A stretch of DNA of 38,712 nucleotides from Alphaproteobacteria bacterium. GTDB taxonomy: Bacteria > Pseudomonadota > Alphaproteobacteria > UBA7985 > JAUIBT01. The notes beneath the pieces were generated by a model. It was not told the origin of the DNA and ran no database searches. It was given only the letters and a program-made list of their open reading frames with translations. Of this stretch, positions 26,731 to 35,336 are shown one piece after another (position 1 is the first letter of the stretch; the number at the start of each line of letters is the position of its first letter). Location of the stretch: NCBI GenBank assembly GCA_030428565.1, contig JAUIDR010000001.1:146431-185142 (forward strand), read 5' to 3'. Position numbers and translations under genes: made by a program.

Positions 26731-27111
26731 TAAATCGATCCGTAAAAGGGTGTCAAAAATATTTGAGCCGTAAAAATCGGCCTTCTTTAAAAACATCCTT
26801 AGCTTGAGGAGTCCGCGGATTCGCCGGCAAGAAAAAAACAAAGATCAGCCGCAAAAAAGCGGGTATCTGTTGCAAATAAGCCACAATATCGCGGGGCAGG
26901 CTTCAATTTCAGCGCCCTCATCGACTTTGATAAGCATTTTTTTCGCAAGGCTAGCTTGTGAATCACCCCAATCCTCCCTCAAAAGTGGAACCCTATCTTG
27001 CGTCGGAGCGGATTTTCCGTGACAGCTTGCAGGTGGTAGCTGATAAAGTTCAATGGCTCGCTTAGGCTGACCGCTGGCGGGGACGCAGCGAACGAAATAG
27101 GGCTGTTTTTC
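26731..27111. promoter_or_regulatory. Divergent promoter region, porin / uxs operon
   Basis: This 381-base non-coding interval must carry the promoter and leader of the porin (minus) and of the four-gene glycan operon (plus). It is more A+T-rich than flanking genes, with several A/T runs between 26820 and 26945. I cannot assign individual boxes. Confidence 0.5.
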
Positions 27112-28050
27112 ATGAAGAAGGTTCTCGTCACAGGTGGCGCCGGTTTTCTGGGCTCGCACTTGTGTGATCGGCTCATAGAAAAAAAGTACGACGTGCTTTG
27201 TGTCGATAATTTCTTCACCGGTGGCAAAGAAAACATACGCCACCTACTGGCCAATCCCTATTTCGAGCTTATGCGTCACGACGTGACCTTTCCGCTCTAT
27301 GTCGAGGTCGATCAAATCTACAATTTGGCCTGTGCGGCCTCACCGATCTATTACCAGAGCGATCCGGTCCAGACGACCAAGACCAGCGTGCACGGTGCGA
27401 TTAACATGCTGGGCCTCGCCAAGCGGCTCAAGGCGCGGATCCTGCAAGCGTCAACATCCGAAGTCTATGGCGATCCTGAAGTCCATCCGCAGGACGAGAG
27501 TTACTGGGGCCGCGTGAACCCGATTGGCATCCGTTCTTGCTACGATGAAGGCAAACGCTGTGCCGAGACGCTGTTTTTCGACTACCACCGCCAACACGGA
27601 CTAGAAATCAAGATGGCGCGGATATTCAACACCTATGGTCCGCGCATGCATCCCGATGACGGTCGCGTTGTCTCAAACTTCATCGTTCAGGCCCTAAAAG
27701 GCGAAGCGATTACAATCTATGGCGACGGCTCGCAGACCCGGAGCTTTTGTTACGTTGACGACTTGATCGACGGCATCTTGCGTTTGATGGAGAGTCCGGC
27801 GGATTTCGTTGGGCCGGTCAATATCGGCAACCCGGCAGAATTCAGTATGCTGGCGCTTGCTGAAAAGGTGCTGGCGCTTGTCGGCGGGCCGTCAAAGCTG
27901 GAATACCGCCCCTTGCCTCAAGATGATCCCATGCAGCGCCAACCCGACATTACGCTCGCGGGTCGCGCGCTCAACTGGACACCAACCGTGCCTCTGGAAG
28001 ACGGCCTGCGCGAGACGATTGCCTATTTTCGACGGACGCTAGACCTATGA
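27112..28050 (+). CDS. uxs: UDP-glucuronate decarboxylase (UDP-xylose synthase) or close extended SDR
   Basis: This 312-residue extended short-chain dehydrogenase converts UDP-glucuronate to UDP-xylose through an NAD-bound 4-keto intermediate. NAD loop GGAGFLG (8-14), the Uxs signature [20 protein letters not shown] (71-90), then STSEVYGDP. The Tyr-Lys pair is Tyr144/Lys148 in [11 protein letters not shown], followed by [20 protein letters not shown]. This strongly resembles bacterial Uxs rather than GalE or RmlB. It is the first gene of a four-gene operon; its stop overlaps the next start (ATGA at 28047). Confidence 0.92.
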   Translation: MKKVLVTGGAGFLGSHLCDRLIEKKYDVLCVDNFFTGGKENIRHLLANPYFELMRHDVTFPLYVEVDQIYNLACAASPIYYQSDPVQTTKTSVHGAINMLGLAKRLKARILQASTSEVYGDPEVHPQDESYWGRVNPIGIRSCYDEGKRCAETLFFDYHRQHGLEIKMARIFNTYGPRMHPDDGRVVSNFIVQALKGEAITIYGDGSQTRSFCYVDDLIDGILRLMESPADFVGPVNIGNPAEFSMLALAEKVLALVGGPSKLEYRPLPQDDPMQRQPDITLAGRALNWTPTVPLEDGLRETIAYFRRTLDL

Positions 28051-29027
28051 CGCTTGCGGTTGTGATGCCGGTCTTCGAAGACGTAAAAGCAACCGCACAG
28101 CTCGTGCGAAATCTCGGCGCGACCCTCGGTCCTGATGTGTTTATTGTTGCGGTCGATGATGGCTCGGTGACGCAGCCCCTGACCCCTGTAGCGATCGCTG
28201 AGGCAGGCCTAAAAGGGGTCATCATCAAGATCAAGCGGAATGTCGGCCACCAGCGCGCCATTGCGGTTGGAATTGGCCATGTCGCCGCGACCATGCCCAA
28301 AGCCACCTGTGTCGTCATGGATTGCGATGGCGAAGACAAGCCCGAGTCGGTCCCAGAGCTGCTTGCAGCTCTAAATGATGATGGGGTCGATGTCGTGGTC
28401 GCCAAACGCGCCAGCCGCATCGAGACCCTGCGCTTCAAGATTTTCTACCTAATCTATCGCTATTTGTTTCTCGCATTGACCGGGCGCGAAATTGCCTTCG
28501 GCAACTTCATGGCCTTGAAACCCAAGGCGACGCAGCGCCTAGCGCAAATGCAGGAAGTCTGGACGCACGTTGCCGCCAGCGTTATCGCGTCCAAACTACG
28601 GGTCCGCCCAATTCCCATTCATCGCGGCCCACGCTACGTCGGACAGAGCCGTATGAACTTCGCGAGCCTCGTACTGCACGGCTTCCGAGCCTTCACCGTT
28701 TTCGCAGAAGACGTTCTGGTGCGCGTCGGACTGGCTTGCGTCGTCGTCATCGCCCTGTCGGTCCTGGGCATTCTTGCCTCGATCCTTCTAAAATTCCTTG
28801 GCATGGCAACGCCGGGGTGGTTCTCGCTGGCGCTGGGCGTCCTGGTTTTGATCGTCTTTCAAACCGGCACCCTGACGCTGATCTCCCTGATGCTTGCCGG
28901 GATTGCGCGCAACAGCAATTTGACCGCCATCGACTACAGGAGCCTGATCGATGAGATCTTGCCACTGCCCTGGCGGCGGCCAACTCACCCCGCAGCGACA
29001 ACTGAAAACCGCGGCTTGGCCTTCTGA
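28047..29027 (+). CDS. Family 2 glycosyltransferase, polyprenyl-phosphate sugar transferase type
   Basis: This 326-residue GT2 enzyme resembles dolichol-phosphate-mannose synthase and ArnC. The GT-A domain shows VAVDDGS (35-40), the DxD-like [10 protein letters not shown] (Asp92, Asp94) and [14 protein letters not shown]. Two C-terminal membrane helices (~228-254 and ~262-290) anchor it. By family it should move a sugar from a UDP donor to a lipid phosphate on the inner face of the inner membrane. The adjacent uxs gene suggests the donor is UDP-xylose or a 4-keto pentose, which is an inference. It overlaps uxs by four bases. Confidence 0.9.
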   Translation: MTLAVVMPVFEDVKATAQLVRNLGATLGPDVFIVAVDDGSVTQPLTPVAIAEAGLKGVIIKIKRNVGHQRAIAVGIGHVAATMPKATCVVMDCDGEDKPESVPELLAALNDDGVDVVVAKRASRIETLRFKIFYLIYRYLFLALTGREIAFGNFMALKPKATQRLAQMQEVWTHVAASVIASKLRVRPIPIHRGPRYVGQSRMNFASLVLHGFRAFTVFAEDVLVRVGLACVVVIALSVLGILASILLKFLGMATPGWFSLALGVLVLIVFQTGTLTLISLMLAGIARNSNLTAIDYRSLIDEILPLPWRRPTHPAATTENRGLAF

Positions 29028-29029
29028 CT

Positions 29030-29638
29030 ATGATGGATAATCGGCACAAGACCCTGGCGGCCCTTGGGCTCACCGCGCTCTACGCAACGGTACTAGTCGC
29101 GGTCTACCTGTTCCATGCGCTCTGGCTGCCGGTAAACGTCATCTTTTACAGCGCCATGCTAGACGCGCTGATAGCGGTGCTCCTGCTCAGCGTTCTGCTG
29201 GTCTTCGTTGGGCGGCGGTTTTCCGGTTTCGAAAAAGGGCTGCTTGTCACCATCTGGTTGCTTTGCGGCTATGCCTTTGCCTTGTCGGGGCCGACCGTCC
29301 TGGACCGCTCGCTTTCCTTCTATCTGTTAGAAAAACTGCAACAGCGTGGCGGCGGCATTCGCGCCGATGCGATCGAACAGGTGTTCGTTCGCGAGTACAT
29401 GCCCGAGTTTCGGCTCGTCGACGTGCGCCTGACCGAGCAGCTCGAGAGCGGAACCATCACGATTGAAAATGGCTGCGTAAAGCTGACCGCCAAAGGCAAG
29501 CGCTTGGCTTCGTTCAGCCGCTTTGTGCGGCAAAATCTGCTCGCCAAGAACCGCCTGCTCGCCGGCGAATACAGCGATGATCTGGTGGACCCCTTCAAAA
29601 ACAGTCAGACGCGAGCCGTAGGCTATGAGTGCGGATAG
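29030..29638 (+). CDS. Membrane protein of unknown function with winged-helix-like C-terminus
   Basis: This 202-residue protein has three predicted membrane helices in the first ~95 residues (~10-30, ~38-60, ~70-88). A soluble C-terminal part follows, with LTEQLESGTITIENGCVKLT and AKGKRLASFSRFVRQNLLAK, whose pattern looks like a small winged helix. I do not recognise the family. It starts two bases after the glycosyltransferase stop and its end overlaps the next gene by 14 bases, so all four genes are translated together. Its role is presumably in transferring or flipping the lipid-linked sugar. Confidence 0.8.
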   Translation: MMDNRHKTLAALGLTALYATVLVAVYLFHALWLPVNVIFYSAMLDALIAVLLLSVLLVFVGRRFSGFEKGLLVTIWLLCGYAFALSGPTVLDRSLSFYLLEKLQQRGGGIRADAIEQVFVREYMPEFRLVDVRLTEQLESGTITIENGCVKLTAKGKRLASFSRFVRQNLLAKNRLLAGEYSDDLVDPFKNSQTRAVGYECG

Positions 29639-31499
29639 TGCAGATCACCCAGGTGAGCGCCCAGGTGAGCGCCCAGGTCAGCATCCAGGTGAACGCCCTA
29701 TTTCTCGCCTGGGTTCTCGCCACGCAGGGCACCCGCCGCCGCCTCGAGCGCAGCGCCCCACCACGGCCCCACCCGGCAGGTCGTGGCTCGATCTACTTTT
29801 CCCGCTGCTGGGCCTGACGGCTGCCTGGTTTAGCTTCTTCGGCCCGCTTTACTTGGGCGAACAAGACATGCCGGGCGGTCTGGGCGATACGCGATTTAAT
29901 ATGTTCGTCCTGGAGCATATCTGGCAATGGGCCTCTGGGCGCGCGCCCAGCCTAGTCTCACCCCAGGTGTTCTATCCCTACCCTTACGTGCTGGCCTTCA
30001 GCGACACACACGCAGGCACGGCCTGGGCTTTTGTGTTGGCGCGCTTTTCCGGCGCGGACATGTATTTGGCGTTCAAAATCTGGTTTGCTTTGGGCTACCT
30101 GGGCTCTTTCCTAGCGGCTTATCATGTCTTGCGAACATTGCAGCCAAGCCGCGTCTTCGCGCTTGCTGGCGCCTTCGTGTTCGCGTTTAGCCTGCCTTCT
30201 ATGGCACAAATCGGGCACCCCCAGCTCGCCTGGCGGGTTGCCATCCCCTATTGCTTTTTCTTTGCCCTAAGGTTTGGGCGCTTTGGGCGTCCAACGTCGG
30301 CGCTCGGTTTCCTGTTCGCCTGCTCGATTCAAATTCTGATCAACGTCTACCTTGGTCTGTTTGCCCTAATTCTATGTGGCATCGTCTATTGCGCGGCCGT
30401 CGCCACAACGCGCACACAACGAATAAGGTGCCTGAAGAGCGATTGGCGCCGCTTGTCACTGATGTTGCGATATCCGACCCCGGCCCAAGGCCTCCTCATC
30501 GCCGCAACAGCGGTTGCTGTGGCCTGCATGGCGACGGTGATGGGGTTTCATGCCTATGTCAGCATGCTTTACGGCTTTGCTCGCTCCTGGAGTGAGACCG
30601 CTACCATGGTTCCCCGCCCGCAGTCCTACCTCATTATGGATCGTTTGCCCTATTGGCGGCCGATTTCAACCTGGCTGCCGGAGGTTCCGGTGCGCAGCGA
30701 GCATGAGATTTTCTTAGGCATCCCAACAACCTTGCTTGTGCTCTGCGCGCTGGGTTGGGCGCTGGTTTGGGCGCCGCGTTGCGCGCCGGGTTGCACGCTG
30801 GCCCGCCCCCGTGACCTGTTTGCGAACAGCCGCATTCTGGCTAACGCCGCGCTTGTTACCTTCGCGCTTTTCACCGGTATCGGCAGCGTGTCAGCGTTTT
30901 TCGTCTTGGCGAGCCTTCCCGGCTTTGACGCTTTGCGAGCCGTAGCGCGCTATATGATAGTCTTTAGCTTCCCGCTCCTGCTTCTTATCGGCCTGCTGCT
31001 CCAAGAAATCCAAAACAGGGTCAACCTTCGAGCGCTAACCAGCGCCGTTGGGCTCGTCCTCTTTCTTTGGCACGCCGCAGACGTCAGGCTGGTGCAAAAA
31101 TCCAATTACGCTTCAGAAGACTCGCGAACTCAGATTAGAGCGCTAATTGCTCAGGCGGGCCCGCCAGATCGCCGCGAGCTGCTGGTTGTCGCACGCGCGC
31201 CTCATATATTTTACATTCGCGATATTGGCGCCATGCTCGCCGCGCAACAGATCGGACAACCCTTGTATAACGGCTATTCCGGTAACTGGCCGCATTCCGC
31301 TTACTTTGAACTCAGCAAAAGCTATGAATGTGAAAAAATCGCCGACGGTTTACGCGCCTATGGCGTCTGGGCGCAAAGGCATCGATTTCCATCGCTGGAG
31401 CAGGGCATTGATCGTATCCAGGTTTTGGGCCTTCCCGGATGTAGTATTGAGCTTGCTGACATCCGTCGCCGCCCTGCGCTGGTCGATATGAAAAATTAA
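29625..31499 (+). CDS. Large polytopic membrane protein, probable GT-C-type glycosyltransferase
   Basis: This 624-residue protein has about ten or more hydrophobic helices between ~50 and ~480 and an extracytoplasmic C-terminal part (~490-624). An early loop after the first helix contains Asp residues (DMPGGLGDTRFNMFVLEH), which fits the acidic first loop of GT-C enzymes that use polyprenyl-phosphate sugars. The first ~50 residues are a Pro/Gly/Arg-rich tail built from a repeated [RH]PG[EQ] unit. It is the last gene of the operon, overlapping the previous one by 14 bases, and a terminator follows. Function is inferred from topology and context. Confidence 0.8.
   Translation: MSADSADHPGERPGERPGQHPGERPISRLGSRHAGHPPPPRAQRPTTAPPGRSWLDLLFPLLGLTAAWFSFFGPLYLGEQDMPGGLGDTRFNMFVLEHIWQWASGRAPSLVSPQVFYPYPYVLAFSDTHAGTAWAFVLARFSGADMYLAFKIWFALGYLGSFLAAYHVLRTLQPSRVFALAGAFVFAFSLPSMAQIGHPQLAWRVAIPYCFFFALRFGRFGRPTSALGFLFACSIQILINVYLGLFALILCGIVYCAAVATTRTQRIRCLKSDWRRLSLMLRYPTPAQGLLIAATAVAVACMATVMGFHAYVSMLYGFARSWSETATMVPRPQSYLIMDRLPYWRPISTWLPEVPVRSEHEIFLGIPTTLLVLCALGWALVWAPRCAPGCTLARPRDLFANSRILANAALVTFALFTGIGSVSAFFVLASLPGFDALRAVARYMIVFSFPLLLLIGLLLQEIQNRVNLRALTSAVGLVLFLWHAADVRLVQKSNYASEDSRTQIRALIAQAGPPDRRELLVVARAPHIFYIRDIGAMLAAQQIGQPLYNGYSGNWPHSAYFELSKSYECEKIADGLRAYGVWAQRHRFPSLEQGIDRIQVLGLPGCSIELADIRRRPALVDMKN
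29643..29697. repeat. 12-bp repeats encoding [RH]PG[EQ] units
   Basis: About four copies of a CCAGGTGAGCGC-like 12-mer lie at the start of the 29625 gene. The unit is a multiple of three, so copy-number change would lengthen or shorten the cytoplasmic tail without breaking the frame. Confidence 0.85.
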
Positions 31500-31519
31500 T
31501 CCCTCAGACCGCAAGCATG

Positions 31520-31555
31520 CCCCAGGCCTTCCCTAAGGTTTGGGGGCCTTTTTTT
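31520..31555 (+). terminator. Rho-independent terminator of the uxs operon
   Basis: CCCCAGGCCTT (31520-31530) pairs with AAGGTTTGGGG (31535-31545), 11 bp with two G-U pairs and a four-base loop. GCC and a run of seven T follow. It lies 20 bases after the last stop. Confidence 0.9.
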
Positions 31556-31661
31556 GTGCCCGGATCTAGCACCGTAGTAACGCCGTTTGCTCCGCGTTAC
31601 TACGCAAGGGCGACCCTGCGAAGTTCAAAATCTGATAACTTATTGCTTTTCATAAGAAAAA

Positions 31662-31737
31662 TGGCTCCGCGAGCAGGGCTCGAACCTGCGACCCACTGAT
31701 TAACAGTCAGTTGCTCTACCAACTGAGCTATCGCGGA
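31662..31737 (-). tRNA. tRNA-Asn (anticodon GUU)
   Basis: The acceptor TCCGCGA (31731-31737) pairs perfectly with 31666-31672. The D arm reads AGCTCAGTTGGTAGAGC, the anticodon stem is ACTGA/TCAGT with loop CTGTTAA, and the T arm is AGGTTCGAGCCCT. The discriminator is G, and CCA is encoded at 31662-31664. Confidence 0.97.
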
Positions 31738-31952
31738 ACAATGGCGACGAGATAGCAGGCAATGCCCGGTCCATCAAGTCATTTTTTGCTTTGAAACAGG
31801 GTATTAAAAGCGTCCCATTTTGGCCAACCAGCCGTCCGCGGCACCGCCCTGTTTCAAGGTTCGCCGTCTTTAGCCGACCGCCCTGCTGCTGTCAACACAG
31901 GATATGCACGCCGGCCAGAAAAAAGCACCTTGCGCCTGCTTTGGCGCCAACG

Positions 31953-31998
31953 GGCCTAGCTCTTCTGGCCTAGCTCTTTTGGCCTAGCTCTTCTGGCC
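31953..31998. repeat. 14-bp tandem repeat x3 over the 3' end of the LuxR-type gene
   Basis: GGCCTAGCTCTTCT is present three times (31953-31966, 31967-31980 with one change, 31981-31994). The stop codon of the 31984-32634 gene lies in the copy nearest the gene, so the extra copies are downstream of translation. Confidence 0.9.
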
Positions 31999-32634
31999 GA
32001 TCAGCATGTCCAAGACGTTTGAGACCAGCTGCTGCTTACTGGATACGCCCGCCTTGCGGTAGACCGCACTGCACTGATTTTTGACGGTGCCTTCGCTCTT
32101 TTCGCGAATGCTCGAAATCTCAGAAATACTGAAGCCTTTTATCAGCAACAAGGCTATCTCACTCTCGGCATCGGTCAATTGCCATTCGCGAAAGACGTCA
32201 GCGACCAGGGTCTCAAATTTTTTCTGAACATTGCCGACCCGGCGCGTCAGACGCGAGTTGTCTCGATAGAAACGGAATGTCGCCGTCATACCCGACACAA
32301 AGCCCAACACCGCAAAAACAACTTCTGCAATTTCGATGTACTCAATGTACTTCCAGTCAATTTTGATGGCGCTGTCGTTGAGCACGAGGACAAATTCAAC
32401 AAAGGCCAGCAGGCACAAGATTGTCGAAAAGAATATCGTCAGAAATATCCAAAGTCGGTTATCCGACATGCGGCTCTCCTTGGCATGGTCGCTTGTGGTT
32501 AGGGCACTTGCAGCTTGGGCGGGCCAGCTAGCCCTGAAGGCCACGTTAGTCGCGGTCGTTGGGAAAGCGGTCCTCCTGGCTCGAGCAGTCAAGCGCGCAG
32601 TTAGCAGCCTTCGCAGTTTCGATAGGTAGTCCAT
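31984..32634 (-). CDS. Membrane-anchored LuxR-type HTH regulator (two candidate starts)
   Basis: The frame encodes 216 residues from ATG 32634 or 161 from ATG 32469. Two membrane helices (LWIFLTIFFSTILCLLAFVE and EIAEVVFAVLGFVSGMTATF, ~61-80 and ~104-123) precede a short charged linker. A C-terminal LuxR/GerE helix-turn-helix follows: LTDAESEIALLLIKGFSISE, then ISSIREKSEGTVKNQCSAVY. No receiver or autoinducer domain is present. Both starts have good ribosome sites: AGGAGG five bases before 32634, and AAGGAG about six bases before 32469. The extra 55 residues are Arg/Ala-rich. Its target is unknown; the exported proteins upstream on the same strand are candidates. Confidence 0.83.
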   Translation of the reverse strand: MDYLSKLRRLLTARLTARARRTAFPTTATNVAFRASWPAQAASALTTSDHAKESRMSDNRLWIFLTIFFSTILCLLAFVEFVLVLNDSAIKIDWKYIEYIEIAEVVFAVLGFVSGMTATFRFYRDNSRLTRRVGNVQKKFETLVADVFREWQLTDAESEIALLLIKGFSISEISSIREKSEGTVKNQCSAVYRKAGVSSKQQLVSNVLDMLIGQKS

Positions 32635-32855
32635 ATCAGCCTCCTAACGGCTGGTCCACGCAAGCAATCATGCTGCGGCATTAAACCAAAAGCGGCGACC
32701 GCCCTTCAGGTGCGATCGCCACGTCCAGGATTTGCGCCAATGTAAATGCCAAGGAGCTTCTAACATCGCGACAAGCGGCGTAGCAGAAGCGGAGCACGCT
32801 GGCCCTTGCGATGCAGCAAAGGCCGCCGTTTTGGCAGCTCTAGAGTGATCCGTAT

Positions 32856-32890
32856 TTTAAGGGGCAGCAGGCGCTTTGCCCGCCTGCCCC
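32856..32890 (-). terminator. Probable terminator after the Asp/His-rich gene
   Basis: On the minus strand GGGGCAGGCG (32890-32881) pairs with CGCCTGC...GCCCC (32873-32861) with a three-base bulge, followed by TTAAAA. It lies 17 bases past the stop of the 32907-33383 gene. The T-tract is weak. Confidence 0.55.
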
Positions 32891-32906
32891 GATACATCTG
32901 GACCGA

Positions 32907-33383
32907 TTAGTCGTCGTCATGCCCATCATGACCGTCGTCATCGCCGCTATCGTGGCCGCTATCATGGTCGCTATCGTGACCATCATTGTGATCGTCGTAA
33001 CCACCGTCGTCATTGCTGCCACCATAGCTACCATGGTCGTCGTCATTGCTGTCGTCGTAGCCGTCATTATGATCGTTATCACCATAACTATTGCTATAAC
33101 CGCCATTGCTGCCATGCGAGCGCTCATCGTCCCGTTCGCGTCGATCACGGAAGACATGGCCAGTATTGGGATCGATGATGATCTCTCGCGAATCCCCGCC
33201 TTTCTTAGCTTCGATTTTATAGCGTCCCATCAAAGTCCGCTGAACTTCGACGTTGCGATAGCCTTGTGATCGCAGCTCATTGACGAAGCGGCTGACCTTT
33301 GAGCCATACTGCGCCAGGGCGGCGGATTGCATAGCGGCGGTTAGCGCCAAGCCCATCAGGCCAATTTTGATCATGCGGTTCAT
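32907..33383 (-). CDS. Exported PepSY-like protein with Asp/His-rich repetitive tail
   Basis: This 158-residue protein has a signal peptide (cleavage near AALA-Q, residue 24). Residues ~28-80 form a PepSY-like domain: FVNELRSQGYRNVEVQRTLM, then YKIEAKK and IIIDPNTGHVFRD. The last ~75 residues are low-complexity Asp/His/Gly/Ser (HDSDHDSGHDSGDDDGHDGH), very acidic and able to bind divalent metal ions; this is inferred from composition. AAAGGAG precedes the ATG. A perfect CRP-type palindrome lies ~225 bases upstream. It is between the LuxR-type regulator and the rhodanese, all on the minus strand. Confidence 0.82.
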   Translation of the reverse strand: MNRMIKIGLMGLALTAAMQSAALAQYGSKVSRFVNELRSQGYRNVEVQRTLMGRYKIEAKKGGDSREIIIDPNTGHVFRDRRERDDERSHGSNGGYSNSYGDNDHNDGYDDSNDDDHGSYGGSNDDGGYDDHNDGHDSDHDSGHDSGDDDGHDGHDDD

Positions 33384-33606
33384 TGTTTTCTCCTTTCGGC
33401 GTGTCAGCTCAGGGCAAGTTGGGGAGGTTTGAGCTGGCGGTTGCAGTGAGGGAGTGCGGTGTGCGGCTCGCCTCGGCTGCCCAAGAAGTCGGGGAAAACG
33501 ATGAAGAAAGATATGGGCTAAGGGTTTGTTTGGCCGGGCCTGTGCAGTTCGACCAGGCCTTTACCGCCTGGGGGCGTAGGCTAGCGGTGGCCGCATGCCA
33601 GCCCTA

Positions 33607-33622
33607 TGTGACGCTTGTCACA
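33607..33622. promoter_or_regulatory. CRP-type palindrome TGTGA-N6-TCACA
   Basis: TGTGACGCTTGTCACA matches the CRP consensus arms exactly with the canonical six-base spacer. It sits in the 278-base gap between the rhodanese stop and the start of the Asp/His-rich gene, ~225 bases upstream of the latter. A CRP/FNR-family regulator could use it; the short spacer also allows a small hairpin, but no T-tract follows on either strand. Confidence 0.45.
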
Positions 33623-33661
33623 TGCGCCGCTGCGGCTAAACCAACGCTTATTGCACCCATG

Positions 33662-34216
33662 TCAGGGCTGATAGGCCGTCAGCCATTGGCGCTGCACCAG
33701 CCCCGCCCAGTCCGGGCCATAGGGATGCAGCTTGTCGGTGCTGCCCGACACGTTCACAAGTGGGCGTGATTCGTTATGCCAGCGAAATATGCCGCCGCGC
33801 AGGTTGCTAATCGCACTCGCCCCCTGCCCTGCAAGCTGTGGTGCCAGGACATCGGCCAATTCCGAGCTACGCCAACCGATGGAGCAATAAAAGATCAAAT
33901 GCTTGCCCCGCACTTGGTCACCAAAACGCTGAACAAAGGCCTGCGGATCAATATTGGGGTCGACCCGCCGGGCACCCTCAAGGTGCGATACCGCGTATTC
34001 AGCTTCTTCGCGAACATCGAAGACCAGCAGGTTGTCCTTATCTTCGGCTTGCATACGGGCAAAATCTTCAGGCGCCAGTTGGTCCACCTTGAATTGCCAA
34101 TCTATCCTTTGCTGCCAAACCCAAAGATTTTGAGCCTGGCCTGGCTGAGGTGCAAGCCAGCCCCCCGCGGTCAGGCTAACCAGGAGAAGGGTCAAAACAG
34201 ACAATAGGCGGGTCAT
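33662..34216 (-). CDS. Exported rhodanese-domain protein
   Basis: This 184-residue protein has a signal peptide (about residues 1-29, ending PGQAQ) and one rhodanese domain. The substrate-entry segment LLVFDVREEAEYAVSHLEGA precedes the active loop CSIGWRSS with nucleophile Cys111. The rest follows the family: IFYCSIGWRSSELA, then ISNLRGGIFRWHNESRPL. The family transfers sulfane sulfur or acts as a periplasmic redox or regulatory domain; the acceptor is unknown. It is upstream of the Asp/His-rich gene on the same strand with a 278-base gap. Confidence 0.88.
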   Translation of the reverse strand: MTRLLSVLTLLLVSLTAGGWLAPQPGQAQNLWVWQQRIDWQFKVDQLAPEDFARMQAEDKDNLLVFDVREEAEYAVSHLEGARRVDPNIDPQAFVQRFGDQVRGKHLIFYCSIGWRSSELADVLAPQLAGQGASAISNLRGGIFRWHNESRPLVNVSGSTDKLHPYGPDWAGLVQRQWLTAYQP

Positions 34217-34490
34217 TCGGTGGCGCTTTCCATGATGGTTGGAGGGCTATGCAAGTTCTATCCCCCTCAGCGCCTGTGACAAACCAACAAAACAGTGAGC
34301 GCGCTGGACCGACACAGGCGTCGGGCGCCAGTCCCCTGCCGGCCTCGCGGCATTGCGAGCCCGCCAGTGGCGGCCAGTGGCACTCAGTGTCGGCCTGTGT
34401 CGGGCCAATGTCGGCGAATGACGTCTCGCACTGGCGAAATTCCTAAGCGATCGCTCATGCTCGGCAAGCCCTCACACAATGGCGAAACGA

Positions 34491-35279
34491 CTATGCGTTC
34501 CCAGCGGCCACCGGTTGTCTCGATCTGTGAACCGGCCGATCTTCATAAATGAAACCCGAACGGATCTGACTGATGGGATCATCGCGCAGATCATGGTCCG
34601 AGGCGTGGGTGTGGACTATGACTGTACGCTTGCTGCCCTCGGCGGGCGGCGTCACCCGCGGGCCCGCCGTGCTCCGGCGCATGAGATAGCAGGCCCCGGC
34701 CGGTATATAGAGACTGCGCACCTGCCGTGTCGACAGCAGCTCACATAGCTGTTCGCCTGAACTTTCTCGCTGCCAGTCTTTGAAATTTACGTACTCGACC
34801 TTGCCCGCATTGCTTTGATCGGGGGTATCTATGACCCAGACCAGGGCGAAGGTATAGTCATCAAAGCGCCATCCCTTGGCTTCGTCTGGTTTGGCGGGCG
34901 ATCGGATGGCGTACTCATCGGGCCCATAGGGGCAAAGGTAGAGTTCTTCGCTGGACCGACCGCCTAGAAAACCGCGAACAGAATCTTGTTCAAAAATCCG
35001 GCGAATGACATCGTCATCAGCGCCGATCACAACTTGGCCCACCGCGTCCAAGGCCTCAAGCCCATCGCGCGCAGAAACCGCATCAGACGGGCATTTCTGG
35101 TCCGCGTTCAGCAGCAAAGTACCCGCTCTAGTAGGCTCCATAGTCTTCATATGATCGGGCAACAAATACGACAGAGGAACCACCAAATTCTTATCGAACT
35201 GATCCTTGACCTTGTTGTCAAATTGCTCCGGCAAACTCTCAAGACTGAATATTGCCGCTTTGCCAGTGTCGCTGGGCAT
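34491..35279 (-). CDS. Protein of unknown function paired with an AraC regulator
   Basis: This 262-residue protein is probably cytosolic: no signal peptide or membrane helix is evident. I do not recognise the family. The C-terminal half contains YTFALVWVIDTPDQSNAGKV, then VEYVNFKDWQR and SLYIPAGACYLMRR. The start at ATG 35279 is chosen because GGGAGG lies six bases upstream; ATG 35285 abuts that site and is less likely. It begins 57 bases after the AraC-type gene on the same strand, so the two are probably one transcript. Codon use looks ordinary for the window. Confidence 0.8.
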   Translation of the reverse strand: MPSDTGKAAIFSLESLPEQFDNKVKDQFDKNLVVPLSYLLPDHMKTMEPTRAGTLLLNADQKCPSDAVSARDGLEALDAVGQVVIGADDDVIRRIFEQDSVRGFLGGRSSEELYLCPYGPDEYAIRSPAKPDEAKGWRFDDYTFALVWVIDTPDQSNAGKVEYVNFKDWQRESSGEQLCELLSTRQVRSLYIPAGACYLMRRSTAGPRVTPPAEGSKRTVIVHTHASDHDLRDDPISQIRSGFIYEDRPVHRSRQPVAAGNA

Positions 35280-35336
35280 GGTCATCCTCCCAATTTCGGC
35301 AACCGCCGATTGCTGATGACAAAACGCTAGCGAAAC

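Noticed and set aside
32876-33269. Plus-strand frames rich in Ile/Val/Thr or His/Arg opposite the Asp/His-rich gene
   Set aside because: They arise from reading the low-complexity Asp/His repeats on the other strand.
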